This document shows, one piece after another, positions 48,505-57,721 of a stretch of DNA of 64,000 nt (within the stretch, counting starts at the first letter, position 1; each line of letters starts with the position of its first letter). The notes under the pieces are model-generated. The model ran no database searches. It was given only the letters and a program-made list of their open reading frames with translations, and was not told where the DNA came from. Source of the DNA: Stropharia rugosoannulata (lineage: Eukaryota > Basidiomycota > Agaricomycetes > Agaricales > Strophariaceae); NCBI GenBank assembly GCA_028532985.1, contig JANCIK010000013.1, positions 434,001 through 498,000 of the forward strand. Reading direction: 5' to 3'. A program made the translations under genes and the position numbers.

Positions 48505-50064
48505 TCAGTAATGAAATGGGTAAGTTGGGTCATAGATATCAGCTTCTGTTATATCATAGGCAGTCGATACATCGACAGCTTCAAGTTCGCCATCTTCATC
48601 GCGCAGCAAAGCGTAGATGGTGTACTCCAGTTCCGTGTACTGTGGCCTGCTGGAGATTATGTGCTGCAGCGTCCGGCGCTTAGCGGCTACAGGGATAAAG
48701 TAATCGAGGGGGGTAGGGTGGACATAAAGGAATGACAGGTGCGGAAGCAGAATGCTTTCTAGGTGTTCGAATGGCTCGAACATCCTCGACAATGTGTCCT
48801 AAAATAGGACAATACAAAAGGTTAGCAGGTGTTCATTAACGATGCGAGGGAGACAGTAGACTGTACCGCGGGCATGGGAAGCAGGCGGCCGGCCCAGGAT
48901 GTAACGGAAGGGCATAGACCGGCGAGCTCGAACATTAATTTGAGCACGCTAAACTGGGTAACATTGGTGGGCATTCTGTGGTCAAAGTGTACGTCAAAGT
49001 CGACGCGGAGATGTGTTACACTGGATAGCCTTCTTTGGGTGTCACCTTCAGCCTCTGCATTCCTGAAGAGCTCGAGCATCTCTTTAACAGGGCTGTAGTC
49101 CCTGAGCGAGCAACAGAAGAGAGAAAGGGATGTGATATGATCAAGGCTTGCTACCTCTCGTCTGAATAGTGCAACGACGTTTTCAGGAACGCCTTCGAGC
49201 GATTTGAGCAGGGGCAGTGAATCGAGAGTGAGGAGAGCCTCGCGAAACTGGAAGAACATATCGTTGAACCGGCGCCGTCCTAAAGAAAGATGCTCAATGC
49301 TCTCATGAGCCAGAATGAATTGCGTGATCATTTCGTTGGTTCGATCTGGTGTGTTAGTCTGTATTAACGAACCGAGCGCCAATGTTGACAGATTTGGAAA
49401 ATGAAGCTTCAAAAAAGAGTCGTACGGCCTATCCGTCCTGTGGACAACCATGCCCTCGAAAGATATGGATGTCAACGACTGAATAGCTGCGGTTAGGACA
49501 GGCTCCAGCTTTAAATCTATTGTCCCTGAGTTATACAGTCAATAGGATAATCCATTCTAAGAACAAAAGCGTACCCATTGAGCTTTGCCACGTAAATTGC
49601 TTCAATCCATCGAGCTCAAACCCCCTTCTTGGAAATTCCACCACGCCGGGACGATATATGAAAGACGACAATTTGGTGCACCGGTCCCGCAGCACTGAAA
49701 TAAACCTACTCTGATCATCTGGGCGAGAGAAGGGGAACCCGCGAAGCTCGAGGGAGCGCAAATTAACCGAGCTTTTGAAGAATTCGGGGTTGATCCACGG
49801 CGGATCTGCAAACGGCGGAACCGTCGTCAGAACTGCGCACGAGATTTTTGCAGCAACCGTGCTGTTCCGGTTCAGGAAGGAGATGGTGTGCCGTGCATGC
49901 TGCCCATCGCTTTTCAGGAAGATGGTCCGATACAGCAGAAGGCGTCCGACGTGCGCAAACGTCCTGCAGACGTAAATGACATTAAAGAGGTCGTGAGAGG
50001 CGAGCGGCCTGAAGCATTCTTCCATGACTTCGACCGGGAGACAGAGAACACTGAGGGTGTGCAT
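48505..50064 (-). CDS. F-box protein, fungal LRR-like
   Basis: F-box proteins recruit targets to SCF ubiquitin ligases; this one belongs to the large variable mushroom set. Three exons: 50064 to about 49576, one ending LLPMPA at about 48870, and a last one to the stop at 48505. The F-box is at the N-terminus: LCLPVEVMEECFRPLASHDL, FNVIYVCRTFAHVGRLLLYR. The middle has leucine-rich patterns (FFKSSVNLRSLELRGFPFSR, LHFPNLSTLALGSLIQ, IEHLSLGRRRFNDMFFQFRE, VTHLRVDFDVHFDH). It ends in a Glu/Asp-rich tail (LLRDEDGELEAVDV, DIYDPTYPFHY). An in-frame ATG at 50109 would add 15 residues. No disruption seen. Confidence 0.85.
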
Positions 50065-51431
50065 GGCAAGCCGTAAATAAACCCTGCCCTCGCTTACGGA
50101 AAATGTCAATGCGCTGGAAGAGTGATCAAGAACAATGCGGAGACACTACCTTGTTGGGCGTCCGGTTTGTCCAGTCAGGCTGTTCAGCGGAGCGACATAA
50201 GATGGGAGTTGGGAACAAGAGCAATCCGCAAGCCGCTGCGCTGTACTAGTTATATTACCGCCCAGGGCCAGGGGCAGCCGAGTCCCGACACTTTCACGGG
50301 CATTGAAAGCTCGAAAACATGATCGATAGCGATGATGGATGGTATTTAGACCAAGCAAGCGGATTATGGTTGCGATGAACAAATGTCAGAGGACTGCTAG
50401 AGAAGTCTGTTTCGGACTAATGATGCTCTGCAGTGGCAGTACCGGACACATTGATTGAAAGATTTTTTTCTCCCGTCATCCTGCTGCAGTAAAAGAGTAC
50501 TGGATGGACTACGTAAATGAGTCACCAGGACTTGTACAATCTCATGGCCCACGTGTGGCGTTTTCTCAAGGCCGTGAATATAGGTTTTAAGGTGGAGAGA
50601 GATGGGAATTTCTCAGAACACTTACCAGCCGCGGAGTTGAAAATCAATGTATGTAACTTGTAAGCGTGATGCTTTGGCCCGATCTGTTGAAGTTAACCCT
50701 GAGTATTGGCGAGGTTTCATTACTAGGAATAGGATGACACTTCTCGACACGTGGGCAACGCATGCAAAGTTAATCGTAATACCAAGTAGTGGTATAAGCG
50801 GATCTAATAGTAATAGCACAGGATCTGTTTGTCTTCTAATTATCAGGCGGTACAGAATCTGAACATTGAAAATAAGTTTCAGAAAATAAACTAAACTTGA
50901 AGGATTAGAAGTAGGATATTTGAACAGCGACTCGGACATGACAATCACCCTGCAACTACTTGGTTGCTTATCCTACATCCGAATGTATAGGATATCAAAC
51001 GTTGCTCAAACGACAATCTTTTCAACTGAGTTCATCTAATTTGTTATGTGTGTTGTGGGTTTGCTAATTGGATTTAACGTCGGTCTAGGGACAATCCTAT
51101 TGCCAGGAAACCCTGGGTCTCCTTGGGGTCTCCGAGAAACCGTGACATATAAAATCTGACTCCTCTGCCGCTTCTTCCAGAAGAGGCGCTTAATGCGGCA
51201 TCCTTCCTTTGAGGTTCTACTTGGGTTCTACTATTTCAATTTGAAAGACCCTTTCAAGACTCCTTTGTAGAAAACGCAAACTTCTTACTTAGCATCTATT
51301 TCTGTGCTAAATACGGATTGTCGGCAGTGCTCGACAGCCCGGCAGGAGTTTTGGAGCGTGGGAACCCGCGGGGCTTTCCGGCTCGAAGGGGCTTTCCCAT
51401 TAGATCCAGATTCCATTAGAAATGTCGTCTA
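50065..51431. other. Intergenic upstream of the transposon
   Basis: Promoter of the F-box gene on the left. A hydrophobic minus frame of 108 codons at 50622-50948 has no recognised domain. A short near-palindromic GGGTCTCCTTGGGGTCTCCGAGAAACC segment lies near 51116. Nothing else. Confidence 0.4.
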
Positions 51432-51455
51432 CAGTCGTCATTTTCATAATGCATA
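51432..51455 (+). repeat. Left terminal inverted repeat
   Basis: Starts CAGTCGTCATTTTCATAATG; 22 of 24 bases match the inverted right end. Confidence 0.8.
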
Positions 51456-51721
51456 TATTCATAATGCATATATGTCATAATGCATAGGATTTGGGCGGGA
51501 ACGAGCTCGGGAGGCGGGGATTATGCATCATTTTCTCATACGGCATGATGCATAGACTTTTTGGGAAAATTATGCATTATGATGTGGGGTCAAACTCAAT
51601 TTTTGGCACATTGAGATGCCTTTTTATGTTTTATTTTATGTGCATTTAGACATAACATTTGATTTTATGAGAAAGCGACACGTCAGCAGCAAAAAAACCA
51701 CTATTGCTACACTATTGATAC

Positions 51722-52027
51722 ATGCACCACCAATGCCTCACATTCCTACGCGTAAACCTCGCCCAAATACAGCACCATACCAGCACTGCAAACCTCAAAA
51801 GCAGCCCAACTGTCCAAAGATATACCAAAGTCATTGGTCTCTGCCAGAAGCTTGAGGGGCTGTGCATAGAGCATGGGAACTACGAGGATTCTCTCAGCCT
51901 TTCTCGTCTTCTGCGGAAGTATAGGGTACATTTAGCAAAGGAACAGGGAAGGCAGTCTAAGCAGACGAAGATCGATGGGTTCTTCAAGGGTTCTTTCGCA
52001 GGCAGTAGATTATGTAACGTAACGTAG
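51722..52027 (+). pseudogene. C-terminal remnant of a pogo/Tigger-like transposase
   Basis: Open frame of 101 codons inside the element. Its end reads YEDSLSLSRLLRKYRVHLAK followed by KQTKIDGFF, resembling the charged helical tail and terminal Ile/Phe-Phe motif of CENP-B/DDE-1 pogo-type transposases. The helix-turn-helix and DDE catalytic parts are absent. Confidence 0.5.
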
Positions 52028-52094
52028 TCACAATGTCACAATTGTCGTTCCGCATAAATCTCATAATGCATAGATATTTCATGGGAACCGAGCT

Positions 52095-52118
52095 TATGCA
52101 TTATGAGCATGACGACTG
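52095..52118 (-). repeat. Right terminal inverted repeat
   Basis: Read inward it starts CAGTCGTCATGCTCATAATG; it differs from the left copy at two bases. Confidence 0.8.
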
Positions 52119-52383
52119 TATGTAGATATGTTTAAGCTGACAGTAAGCATGATGACGACTTCTATTGCGCTGACGAAGAGGATCAGGCCGTGACGGTGGT
52201 CAAACGACCCTGTCATCTCCGGTTAATCAAAGGCACCACTCTTGCCGGTTGATAAGCTCAAGAGCTGCGCTTCATTTTCTGTTGCGTCTTCGTCTTAGAT
52301 TCATCGCAAGCCCCAATGGATCAATACGTGGCTAATCTTCTTCAATTCAAGTATAAGTACATGTACAATTGTTCGGGTTGAAT

Positions 52384-53164
52384 TTAGAGCTTGGAGCCGC
52401 CGACAGCCTCAAGGTAGCGGGACTCGGCCTCCTCAAAGTTGATGACGTTCCAGATCGCGGTAAGGTACTTGATGCGGAGGATTGATTAGTGAGTTGAATA
52501 AAAAGAGGATGGAGTGACTTACATCGGCCTTGACGTTTTTGTATTGGAGGTAGAAGGCGTGCTCCCAGATATCGACACCGATGACAGGGGCGTGAGTCAG
52601 GAGAGGGTCCTGGTTGGGGGTGGTCGTGATCTCAAGGGCTTTGGTGGTAGGGTTCACGCCCTATTATTATCGTCTGTGAGTTATGAACTCTGTATGGATT
52701 TGGGACATGCTTACAAGCCATCCCCAGCCAGATCCCTGGATACCGGCGGTGGTGGTGTTGAACTCCTTCTTCAAGTTCTCGAGGGAGCCGAACGACTTTT
52801 CGATGGCAGACTTGAGAGGTCCGTCCTTGAGGACACCGCCGTTGCCCTTGTTAGCGGCAGCAGACGGCGCAAGGTTCTTCCAGAAAAGAGAGTGGTTGAT
52901 GTGTCCTGAATTAGATTGGTGATAAGAAACATTGACCCTTGATTAAGCCATTAACTACACACCTCCTCCGTTGAACTTGAGAGCGGCCTGAAGAGCAATG
53001 CGCTCCTTGGGAGTCGAGGCTTTGGCGTACGACGCCTCGGCGGCGTTCAACGCATTCACGTAGGTTTGGTGGTGCTTAGTGTGGTGGAGAGTCATGATCT
53101 CCTCCGAGATATAGGGCTCGAGAGCATTGTAGGCGTAAGGGAGAGGAGGAAGAGTGTTAGACAT
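52384..53164 (-). CDS. Fe/Mn superoxide dismutase
   Basis: Dismutes superoxide to hydrogen peroxide and oxygen. Four exons join from ATG 53164 to the TAA at 52384, about 204 residues. N-terminal helical hairpin: [39 protein letters not shown] with the first metal His, and [14 protein letters not shown] with the second. The C-terminal domain has GSGWGWL, then [17 protein letters not shown] containing the Asp and His ligands, and [19 protein letters not shown]. All four metal ligands are present, and Mn use is likely by family. There is no mitochondrial presequence: the start lies directly before the mature-type LPPLPY. This suggests a cytosolic or peroxisomal form; the last residues (GGSKL) end in the PTS1-like SKL tripeptide, pointing to peroxisomes. 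Confidence 0.95.
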
Positions 53165-53895
53165 TTTGGAGATGTTGTGGGTAGAGACAAGAAGGCAAAT
53201 GAATTCGCTCTCCTATTAATATTTTATCGATGGAGATGAAGTAATTGCGTGATGAAATACACGTGAGCTCCGCTTTTCGCGATTCCAAATTGAAATCGCC
53301 TTCTTTGAGCTTTGTAAGGTTTTGTCTGATGAGGGTGAAGATTTGAAAGTCTAGCGTGGGGCTTGCATGAGGCCCTGGAACCTTAGCCCATATCCACAAA
53401 GTATTGACATTTATTACACAGGTACTTTACCAGCGCTACAAGTTGAAACATCGCCATGTGCCCGAATGTTTCTCCATTAGTTTCCCATAGCACTCTTCTA
53501 TTGCTCAATTGCTCTGTGAATGTATAGCCGTTATTTGTATTAAACCCTATTGATGACCAAAATCCTCTGTGAAAAGAAGGAGATGCAGGTTCACTGATCT
53601 GTATGCGAAATAACAAAGGTCTTAATCTATTTCTCGAGGTTCCTCGCCTAGACTTGTCTTGTATGACCTTGAAATTTGAAATTTGAAACTTCCATTGTTT
53701 TAAGTACCTATTTTAGGACATTTCCTCCGTTATCCTTACGCAATTCTGGAGCCTTAGTCAAGCCTCGATTATTTACGGCAAAGCAGTGACGCGTTAGGCA
53801 GGCACCGGTAGTAGAACTCCGTCCAAACTTGATGCAAGTAATATAAGTTGAACTGAAGTTGTCGTGTAATGGTCTGAATTTCTCTCGCACTAACT
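53165..53895. other. Divergent promoter region
   Basis: Between the superoxide dismutase (-) and the GAL80-like gene (+). Minus frames at 53157-53616 and 53708-53890 show no domain. A direct repeat GAAATTTGAAATTTGAAAC lies near 53671. Confidence 0.5.
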
Positions 53896-55212
53896 ATGTC
53901 TTCTCCGATCAAAGTAGGTTTTGTCGGTCTATCTGCCAAAGGTTGGGCAGCCAGCGTGCTCGGTCCCTCACTCATCCAGCCGTCTTTGCAAAGTAAATAT
54001 GAGCTAGTCGCCGTATCCACAACATCAGAGGCCTCGGCAAAAGCCTCTGCAGAGAAGTACGGCAAGCAAGTTGGTCATGTCGTAAAGGCGTACCACGGGG
54101 ACAGCGGAAAGGTCGCAGCTGATGCGGACGTCGACCTGGTTGTCGTTTCTGTGAAGGCCTTCATGCACAAAGACACGATCCTGCCTGTCATCGCGCAGAA
54201 GAAGAATTTCTTCCTGGAGTGGCCTGCCGGCCGTGGGCTGCAGGACACGCTAGACATTGCAGAGGCGGCGAAGGAGCACGGCGTGAAGACGTTTATTGGG
54301 CTTCAAGCACGCAATTCTCCTGCGATAAAGAAGGTGAGAGTCCGAGTTAAAATTGGATCTTAGTACGACATTCACTTAACCTTCAAACCCCGGGCTTGAT
54401 CTTATCTAGGCGAAGGAGCTGGTGCAGTCAGGTGCTATCGGGCCTGTGCGCTCTACGACTCTCGTACGTCGATTGGATGAGAATGAGGCTTCCCACGTAA
54501 ATCGGCTAACTAATATTTACCAGTTAGCAGTAGCGGGGCGAGAAGCGAAAATATGGGCTCCGTGGATCATTGATGAGACCAGATACGCATTGGACACTTC
54601 AAACGGTACATATAGCATTCTCTTCGCTGTAGTCTGCCCCTCCCTTTCCTTACTCATCGCAATCGCTCTGCAGGCGTAACGAATTATAGCATCGGCCTCG
54701 GTCACCAGCTTGATCCGCTGACCTTCGTCCTGGGCGACTTCAACACAGTCACCGGCATCTCCCGTCAGGCGTACCCCACCGCGACCGTGTTCGGGCCCGA
54801 TGGCGCTGTCGTCGAGGAGGGCATCCCCTCAGCCGCGCACGACCACTTCTCCTTCTCCGGTGTGCTCAAGTCCGGGGCGATTGCGACCGTTGTGTGGCGG
54901 CAGGGCTACAAGAGCGGGCCCGGGCGCAAGGCGCTTCAGTGGGAAATCCACGGCGAGGATGGCGTGCTCAGCTTGGAGTCGGAGACGAGCGCGTTCATGA
55001 ACGTCAGTATCCCGAAGGTGTTCTTGAACGGCGAGGAGGTAGCGCTTGAGCGGCCGGAAGGCGAGGCGGTCGGCATCCTGGGCGCCGCCTGGGAGGCGTA
55101 TGCGGCTGGAGACGAGCAGCAGTACGCGGACATCGACGACGCGATTCGCAACCATCGTCTCTTGGATGCGGTACGTAGAAGCGCGGTGCTGGGCCAGGCT
55201 GTTTCGCTGTAA
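53896..55212 (+). CDS. GAL80-like Gfo/Idh/MocA-fold protein
   Basis: Rossmann-fold protein of the Gfo/Idh/MocA superfamily, closest in form to yeast GAL80. Four exons from ATG 53896 to the TAA at 55212, joined by introns near 54333-54410, 54465-54523 and 54607-54674; about 370 residues. The N-terminus has VGFVGLSAKGWAASVLGPSL, then YELVAVSTTSEASAKASAEK and VDLVVVSVKAFMHKDTILPV. Where true dehydrogenases carry E-K-P it reads FFLEWPAGRGL: the catalytic-type Lys is Trp, as in GAL80-type proteins. The C-terminal half holds FIGLQARNSPAIKKAKELVQ, YSIGLGHQLDPLTFVLGDFN, GISRQAYPTATVF and YADIDDAIRNHRLLDAV. It could be a regulator that binds NAD(P) or an enzyme with a different mechanism. Confidence 0.88.
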
Positions 55213-55854
55213 GTTTTGCTGTATTTTAGTCTGCTATGACTCGTCTGTACTTGTAATGCAATTAAAACTCAGAGTACTGTCATACATGGCTGCAATGCCT
55301 GTCTACGGACTGAGACAGATGGGGGTATGGTATTGGTCAATGGGCTAGTTAGGGTAAGGGGATAATTGGATGGATAACAGACGACGCGATTATGTATTCT
55401 ACTAATGAGTTGGATATGGTAAACGAGACAAGACGTGAAATATGCAAGAAGGGTAGCAGTAGATGCAAGTCGGCAAAACGAGAAGGGTCTACAGACTAAG
55501 AAGCAAGGCGCGAATAAGAAATTAAAGTTAAAATAAACTGTAAGTAAGCAGACTCGAGAGCGAAAAGTCTGTGCAGCGTCGTTGCGGATGATAGATGGGT
55601 ATATGGTGGTATGCGTAGTGGGGAGAGAAAAGTTGAAAGACTTGATCGAGGATTATTCTGGTTGTTCTGGGACTATGATTCGTAAAAATAAGAAATATGG
55701 GGCTGATATGAGCGGATATGCAGAAGAAAGGAAACAATCCATCTGCATGAGAACCCAGTCAGGTAAACGATTCAAACATATTTTTACACATGCCATCAAT
55801 AGTACTTACGGATTCTATATTTGGAGTATCCATTTTCTGAACAAAGACGTTCCC
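55213..55854. other. Convergent 3' region
   Basis: AT-rich 3' flank of two converging genes, with frames at 55528-55737 and 55582-55968 that look like chance or shadows. Confidence 0.45.
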
Positions 55855-56247
55855 TCACCACGCCTTGGGTCGTGTAGGGTTGGTACCGTTAGGCCTGTCG
55901 CCTATGGTTATTGGCGGGATGGTCGGGCGGTCGGGGCGCCTTTGCTGTGGGTTCCCACGTGCAAGTGAACCTGTCAAGTCGTGGAGAGCGTTTGCTCTGT
56001 AGGTCTTAGGGCGGTCACCCGTCGACGGTGGTGCTGGGACAGTTGGGCGCGGCGGTCCCCTCTGCTCGACACGCGTGTATGACACCGCATTACACATGTC
56101 GTGTTGTCCTGGATAGAGAGCGTGTCCTCTGTACTTTGGGCGGTCCCCGATGGGAGGAGGTTGGGGGACTGTAGGGTTGGGCCTCGGCGCGTATTGAGTG
56201 ACTGGAACTGACGAGAGCATGGTAGTGTATGGAACAGTGATAGGCAT
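55855..56247 (-). CDS. Unrecognised Pro-rich protein with three GDRP repeats
   Basis: Uninterrupted 130-codon frame, GC-rich in AT-richer surroundings, with a TATA box about 85 bp upstream on the same strand. Three imperfect repeats at residues about 21-45, 66-90 and 106-120 read RPNPTVPQPPPIGDRPKYRG, RPTVPAPPSTGDRPKTYRA and RPTIPPITIGDRPNG. The first two share a downstream [GA]-x-AL motif (GHALYPGQHD, ANALHDLTG). There is no signal peptide (start MPITVPYTTMLSSVPVTQYA), no transmembrane helix, and only one Cys. The repeats are also visible at DNA level, so they arose by duplication. I recognise no family. Basic, Pro-rich repeats could be ligand sites, or repeated units cleaved from a precursor, but nothing here proves processing. 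Confidence 0.55.
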   Translation of the reverse strand: MPITVPYTTMLSSVPVTQYAPRPNPTVPQPPPIGDRPKYRGHALYPGQHDMCNAVSYTRVEQRGPPRPTVPAPPSTGDRPKTYRANALHDLTGSLARGNPQQRRPDRPTIPPITIGDRPNGTNPTRPKAW

Positions 56248-56330
56248 GTTGGTTGGATAAGATGAGTTGTTGTGAGGGATGGTGAGTAGTTGTGGGTGCT
56301 GGAAGACTACACTTGACTCAAAACCGCGGG

Positions 56331-56338
56331 TTTATATA
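56331..56338 (-). promoter_or_regulatory. TATATAAA box of the GDRP-repeat gene
   Basis: TATATAAA read on the minus strand, about 85 bp before the ATG at 56247, in the expected orientation. Confidence 0.5.
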
Positions 56339-57721
56339 CAATGAAAAAGTATTCTGCACCGCAAACAGACAGACCACTTAGCAGAACTGAAAGTTGTGAA
56401 GAAATGGAGCGTAGCATATCGAGTCAGCCCTTAGGGCGGAAGCACACCAGTTGGTCTGCGCTGAGGCTGAGGGGACCGCGCCTCACTGCGTCATTTGACC
56501 TAATGGGCCTCATAAAGAAAGATTCCATTAGAAGATATTGCCAGAAACAATGACTCAGGACTTTTACCGTTGCATCGCCCAATTAAGGTATGTCGTCGGG
56601 ATGTTGATCTAACGCTGATGAACGACGCGAGCTTATCGCAGTTAATGATCGCGCGTCAGCCTGATTTGGGCTTCGGTTCGTTATAATAAAGGTGTGCATC
56701 CCCATTAGCATGTGGTTGTCCATATATGAAAGCGGCTGTGCTCAGAAATTCGTCTATCTACTCTTCACATGAGATGGAATAAGCACGGAAACTCGAAAAT
56801 GAGTCCGGAATCGAGAGTTCTGCCTCTCTTCACTATGAGGTATGCATCCTAATTCCGACCTGCTCCAGTTCGGGTGACATTGGCGAATTCTCATGATTGC
56901 AAGCGAAAAAAATTTCTGTTTATGATCGTGCCACTCTAGCATTTCCTGAAATTATCTCCAATTGAACGTGAATTAGATGCGATGTACGTACTAGCATCCT
57001 GTTATAAAGAAGGGCAGACATCTGACTCCTTTATCTCCTCTTTGTGAGTCTGACTGCTTTGTGGACATACAAGTGTCAACTTGAGCTCTGATAGACGTTA
57101 GGCTGAGTTAGGCTGTACTCGAGGCTATCTATAACTTTGAAAATGAGCATTTTGATTTCATTGTACTATAATTTCATTTACTAAAGCATAAACGCTTTAA
57201 TGCTTGAGCATTGTTAAACATTGAAGATTGTCACCCAGAGTGACGGAGACTTACTAGTGCTTATCTATACCTACCGATTGCTTGGTCAACTACCGTACAC
57301 GACTATTGGTCGTCGCAGCCTCCCACTCAACAGTAAATAGGTTTCTCCTGATACAGCATCCAGACCCGGTATAGAATCTTAGATTCGAATGGGATAGTGA
57401 CTTGTCTGATATTTTAGTGCTAACTAGCCGCAAGTTATTTATCAGTTACCTTCGACTGCAACTATGGTCTACGGCTTGTGCAGGGGAGTTAACGAAGGTT
57501 GTTGATGAAGCAGCGATAGAGTCGAAGGCAGGCTAGTAAAGGTGGGCTAAGAATTACTGACATACACGTGACCCGTTGCCACCGTAGGCTAGCGGCGAGC
57601 GCGTCATTCCGACTCCGATTCTCCGTTTGTAACCACCACTTCCGAACCATTTCTTTCTTTCAATCTCGCCGACATGTTAATGCAAATTTGAGGCCCATAT
57701 ACACTGCCAAAGAACCGAACA
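56339..57721. other. Intergenic, 1.4 kb
   Basis: AT-rich, with the GWT1 promoter on the right. A frame at 56341-56553 has no recognised content. A short run of CATTAAAGCATAAACGCTTTAATGCTTGAGCATT-type inverted motifs lies near 57180-57215. Confidence 0.45.

Larger units (their letters stand above)
51432..52118. mobile_element. Deleted Tc1/mariner (pogo-like) DNA transposon, 687 bp
   Basis: Terminal inverted repeats begin CAGTCGTCAT at 51432 and end ATGACGACTG at 52118, matching over 24 bp with two mismatches. TA is present on both sides (51430-51431 and 52119-52120), the target duplication of the Tc1/mariner superfamily. Subterminal copies of TCATAATGCATA or its complement occur near both ends and may be transposase-binding sites. 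The interior keeps a 101-codon fragment resembling the end of a pogo/Tigger-type transposase. Too short for a full transposase of about 500 residues, so the copy is non-autonomous. Confidence 0.8.
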
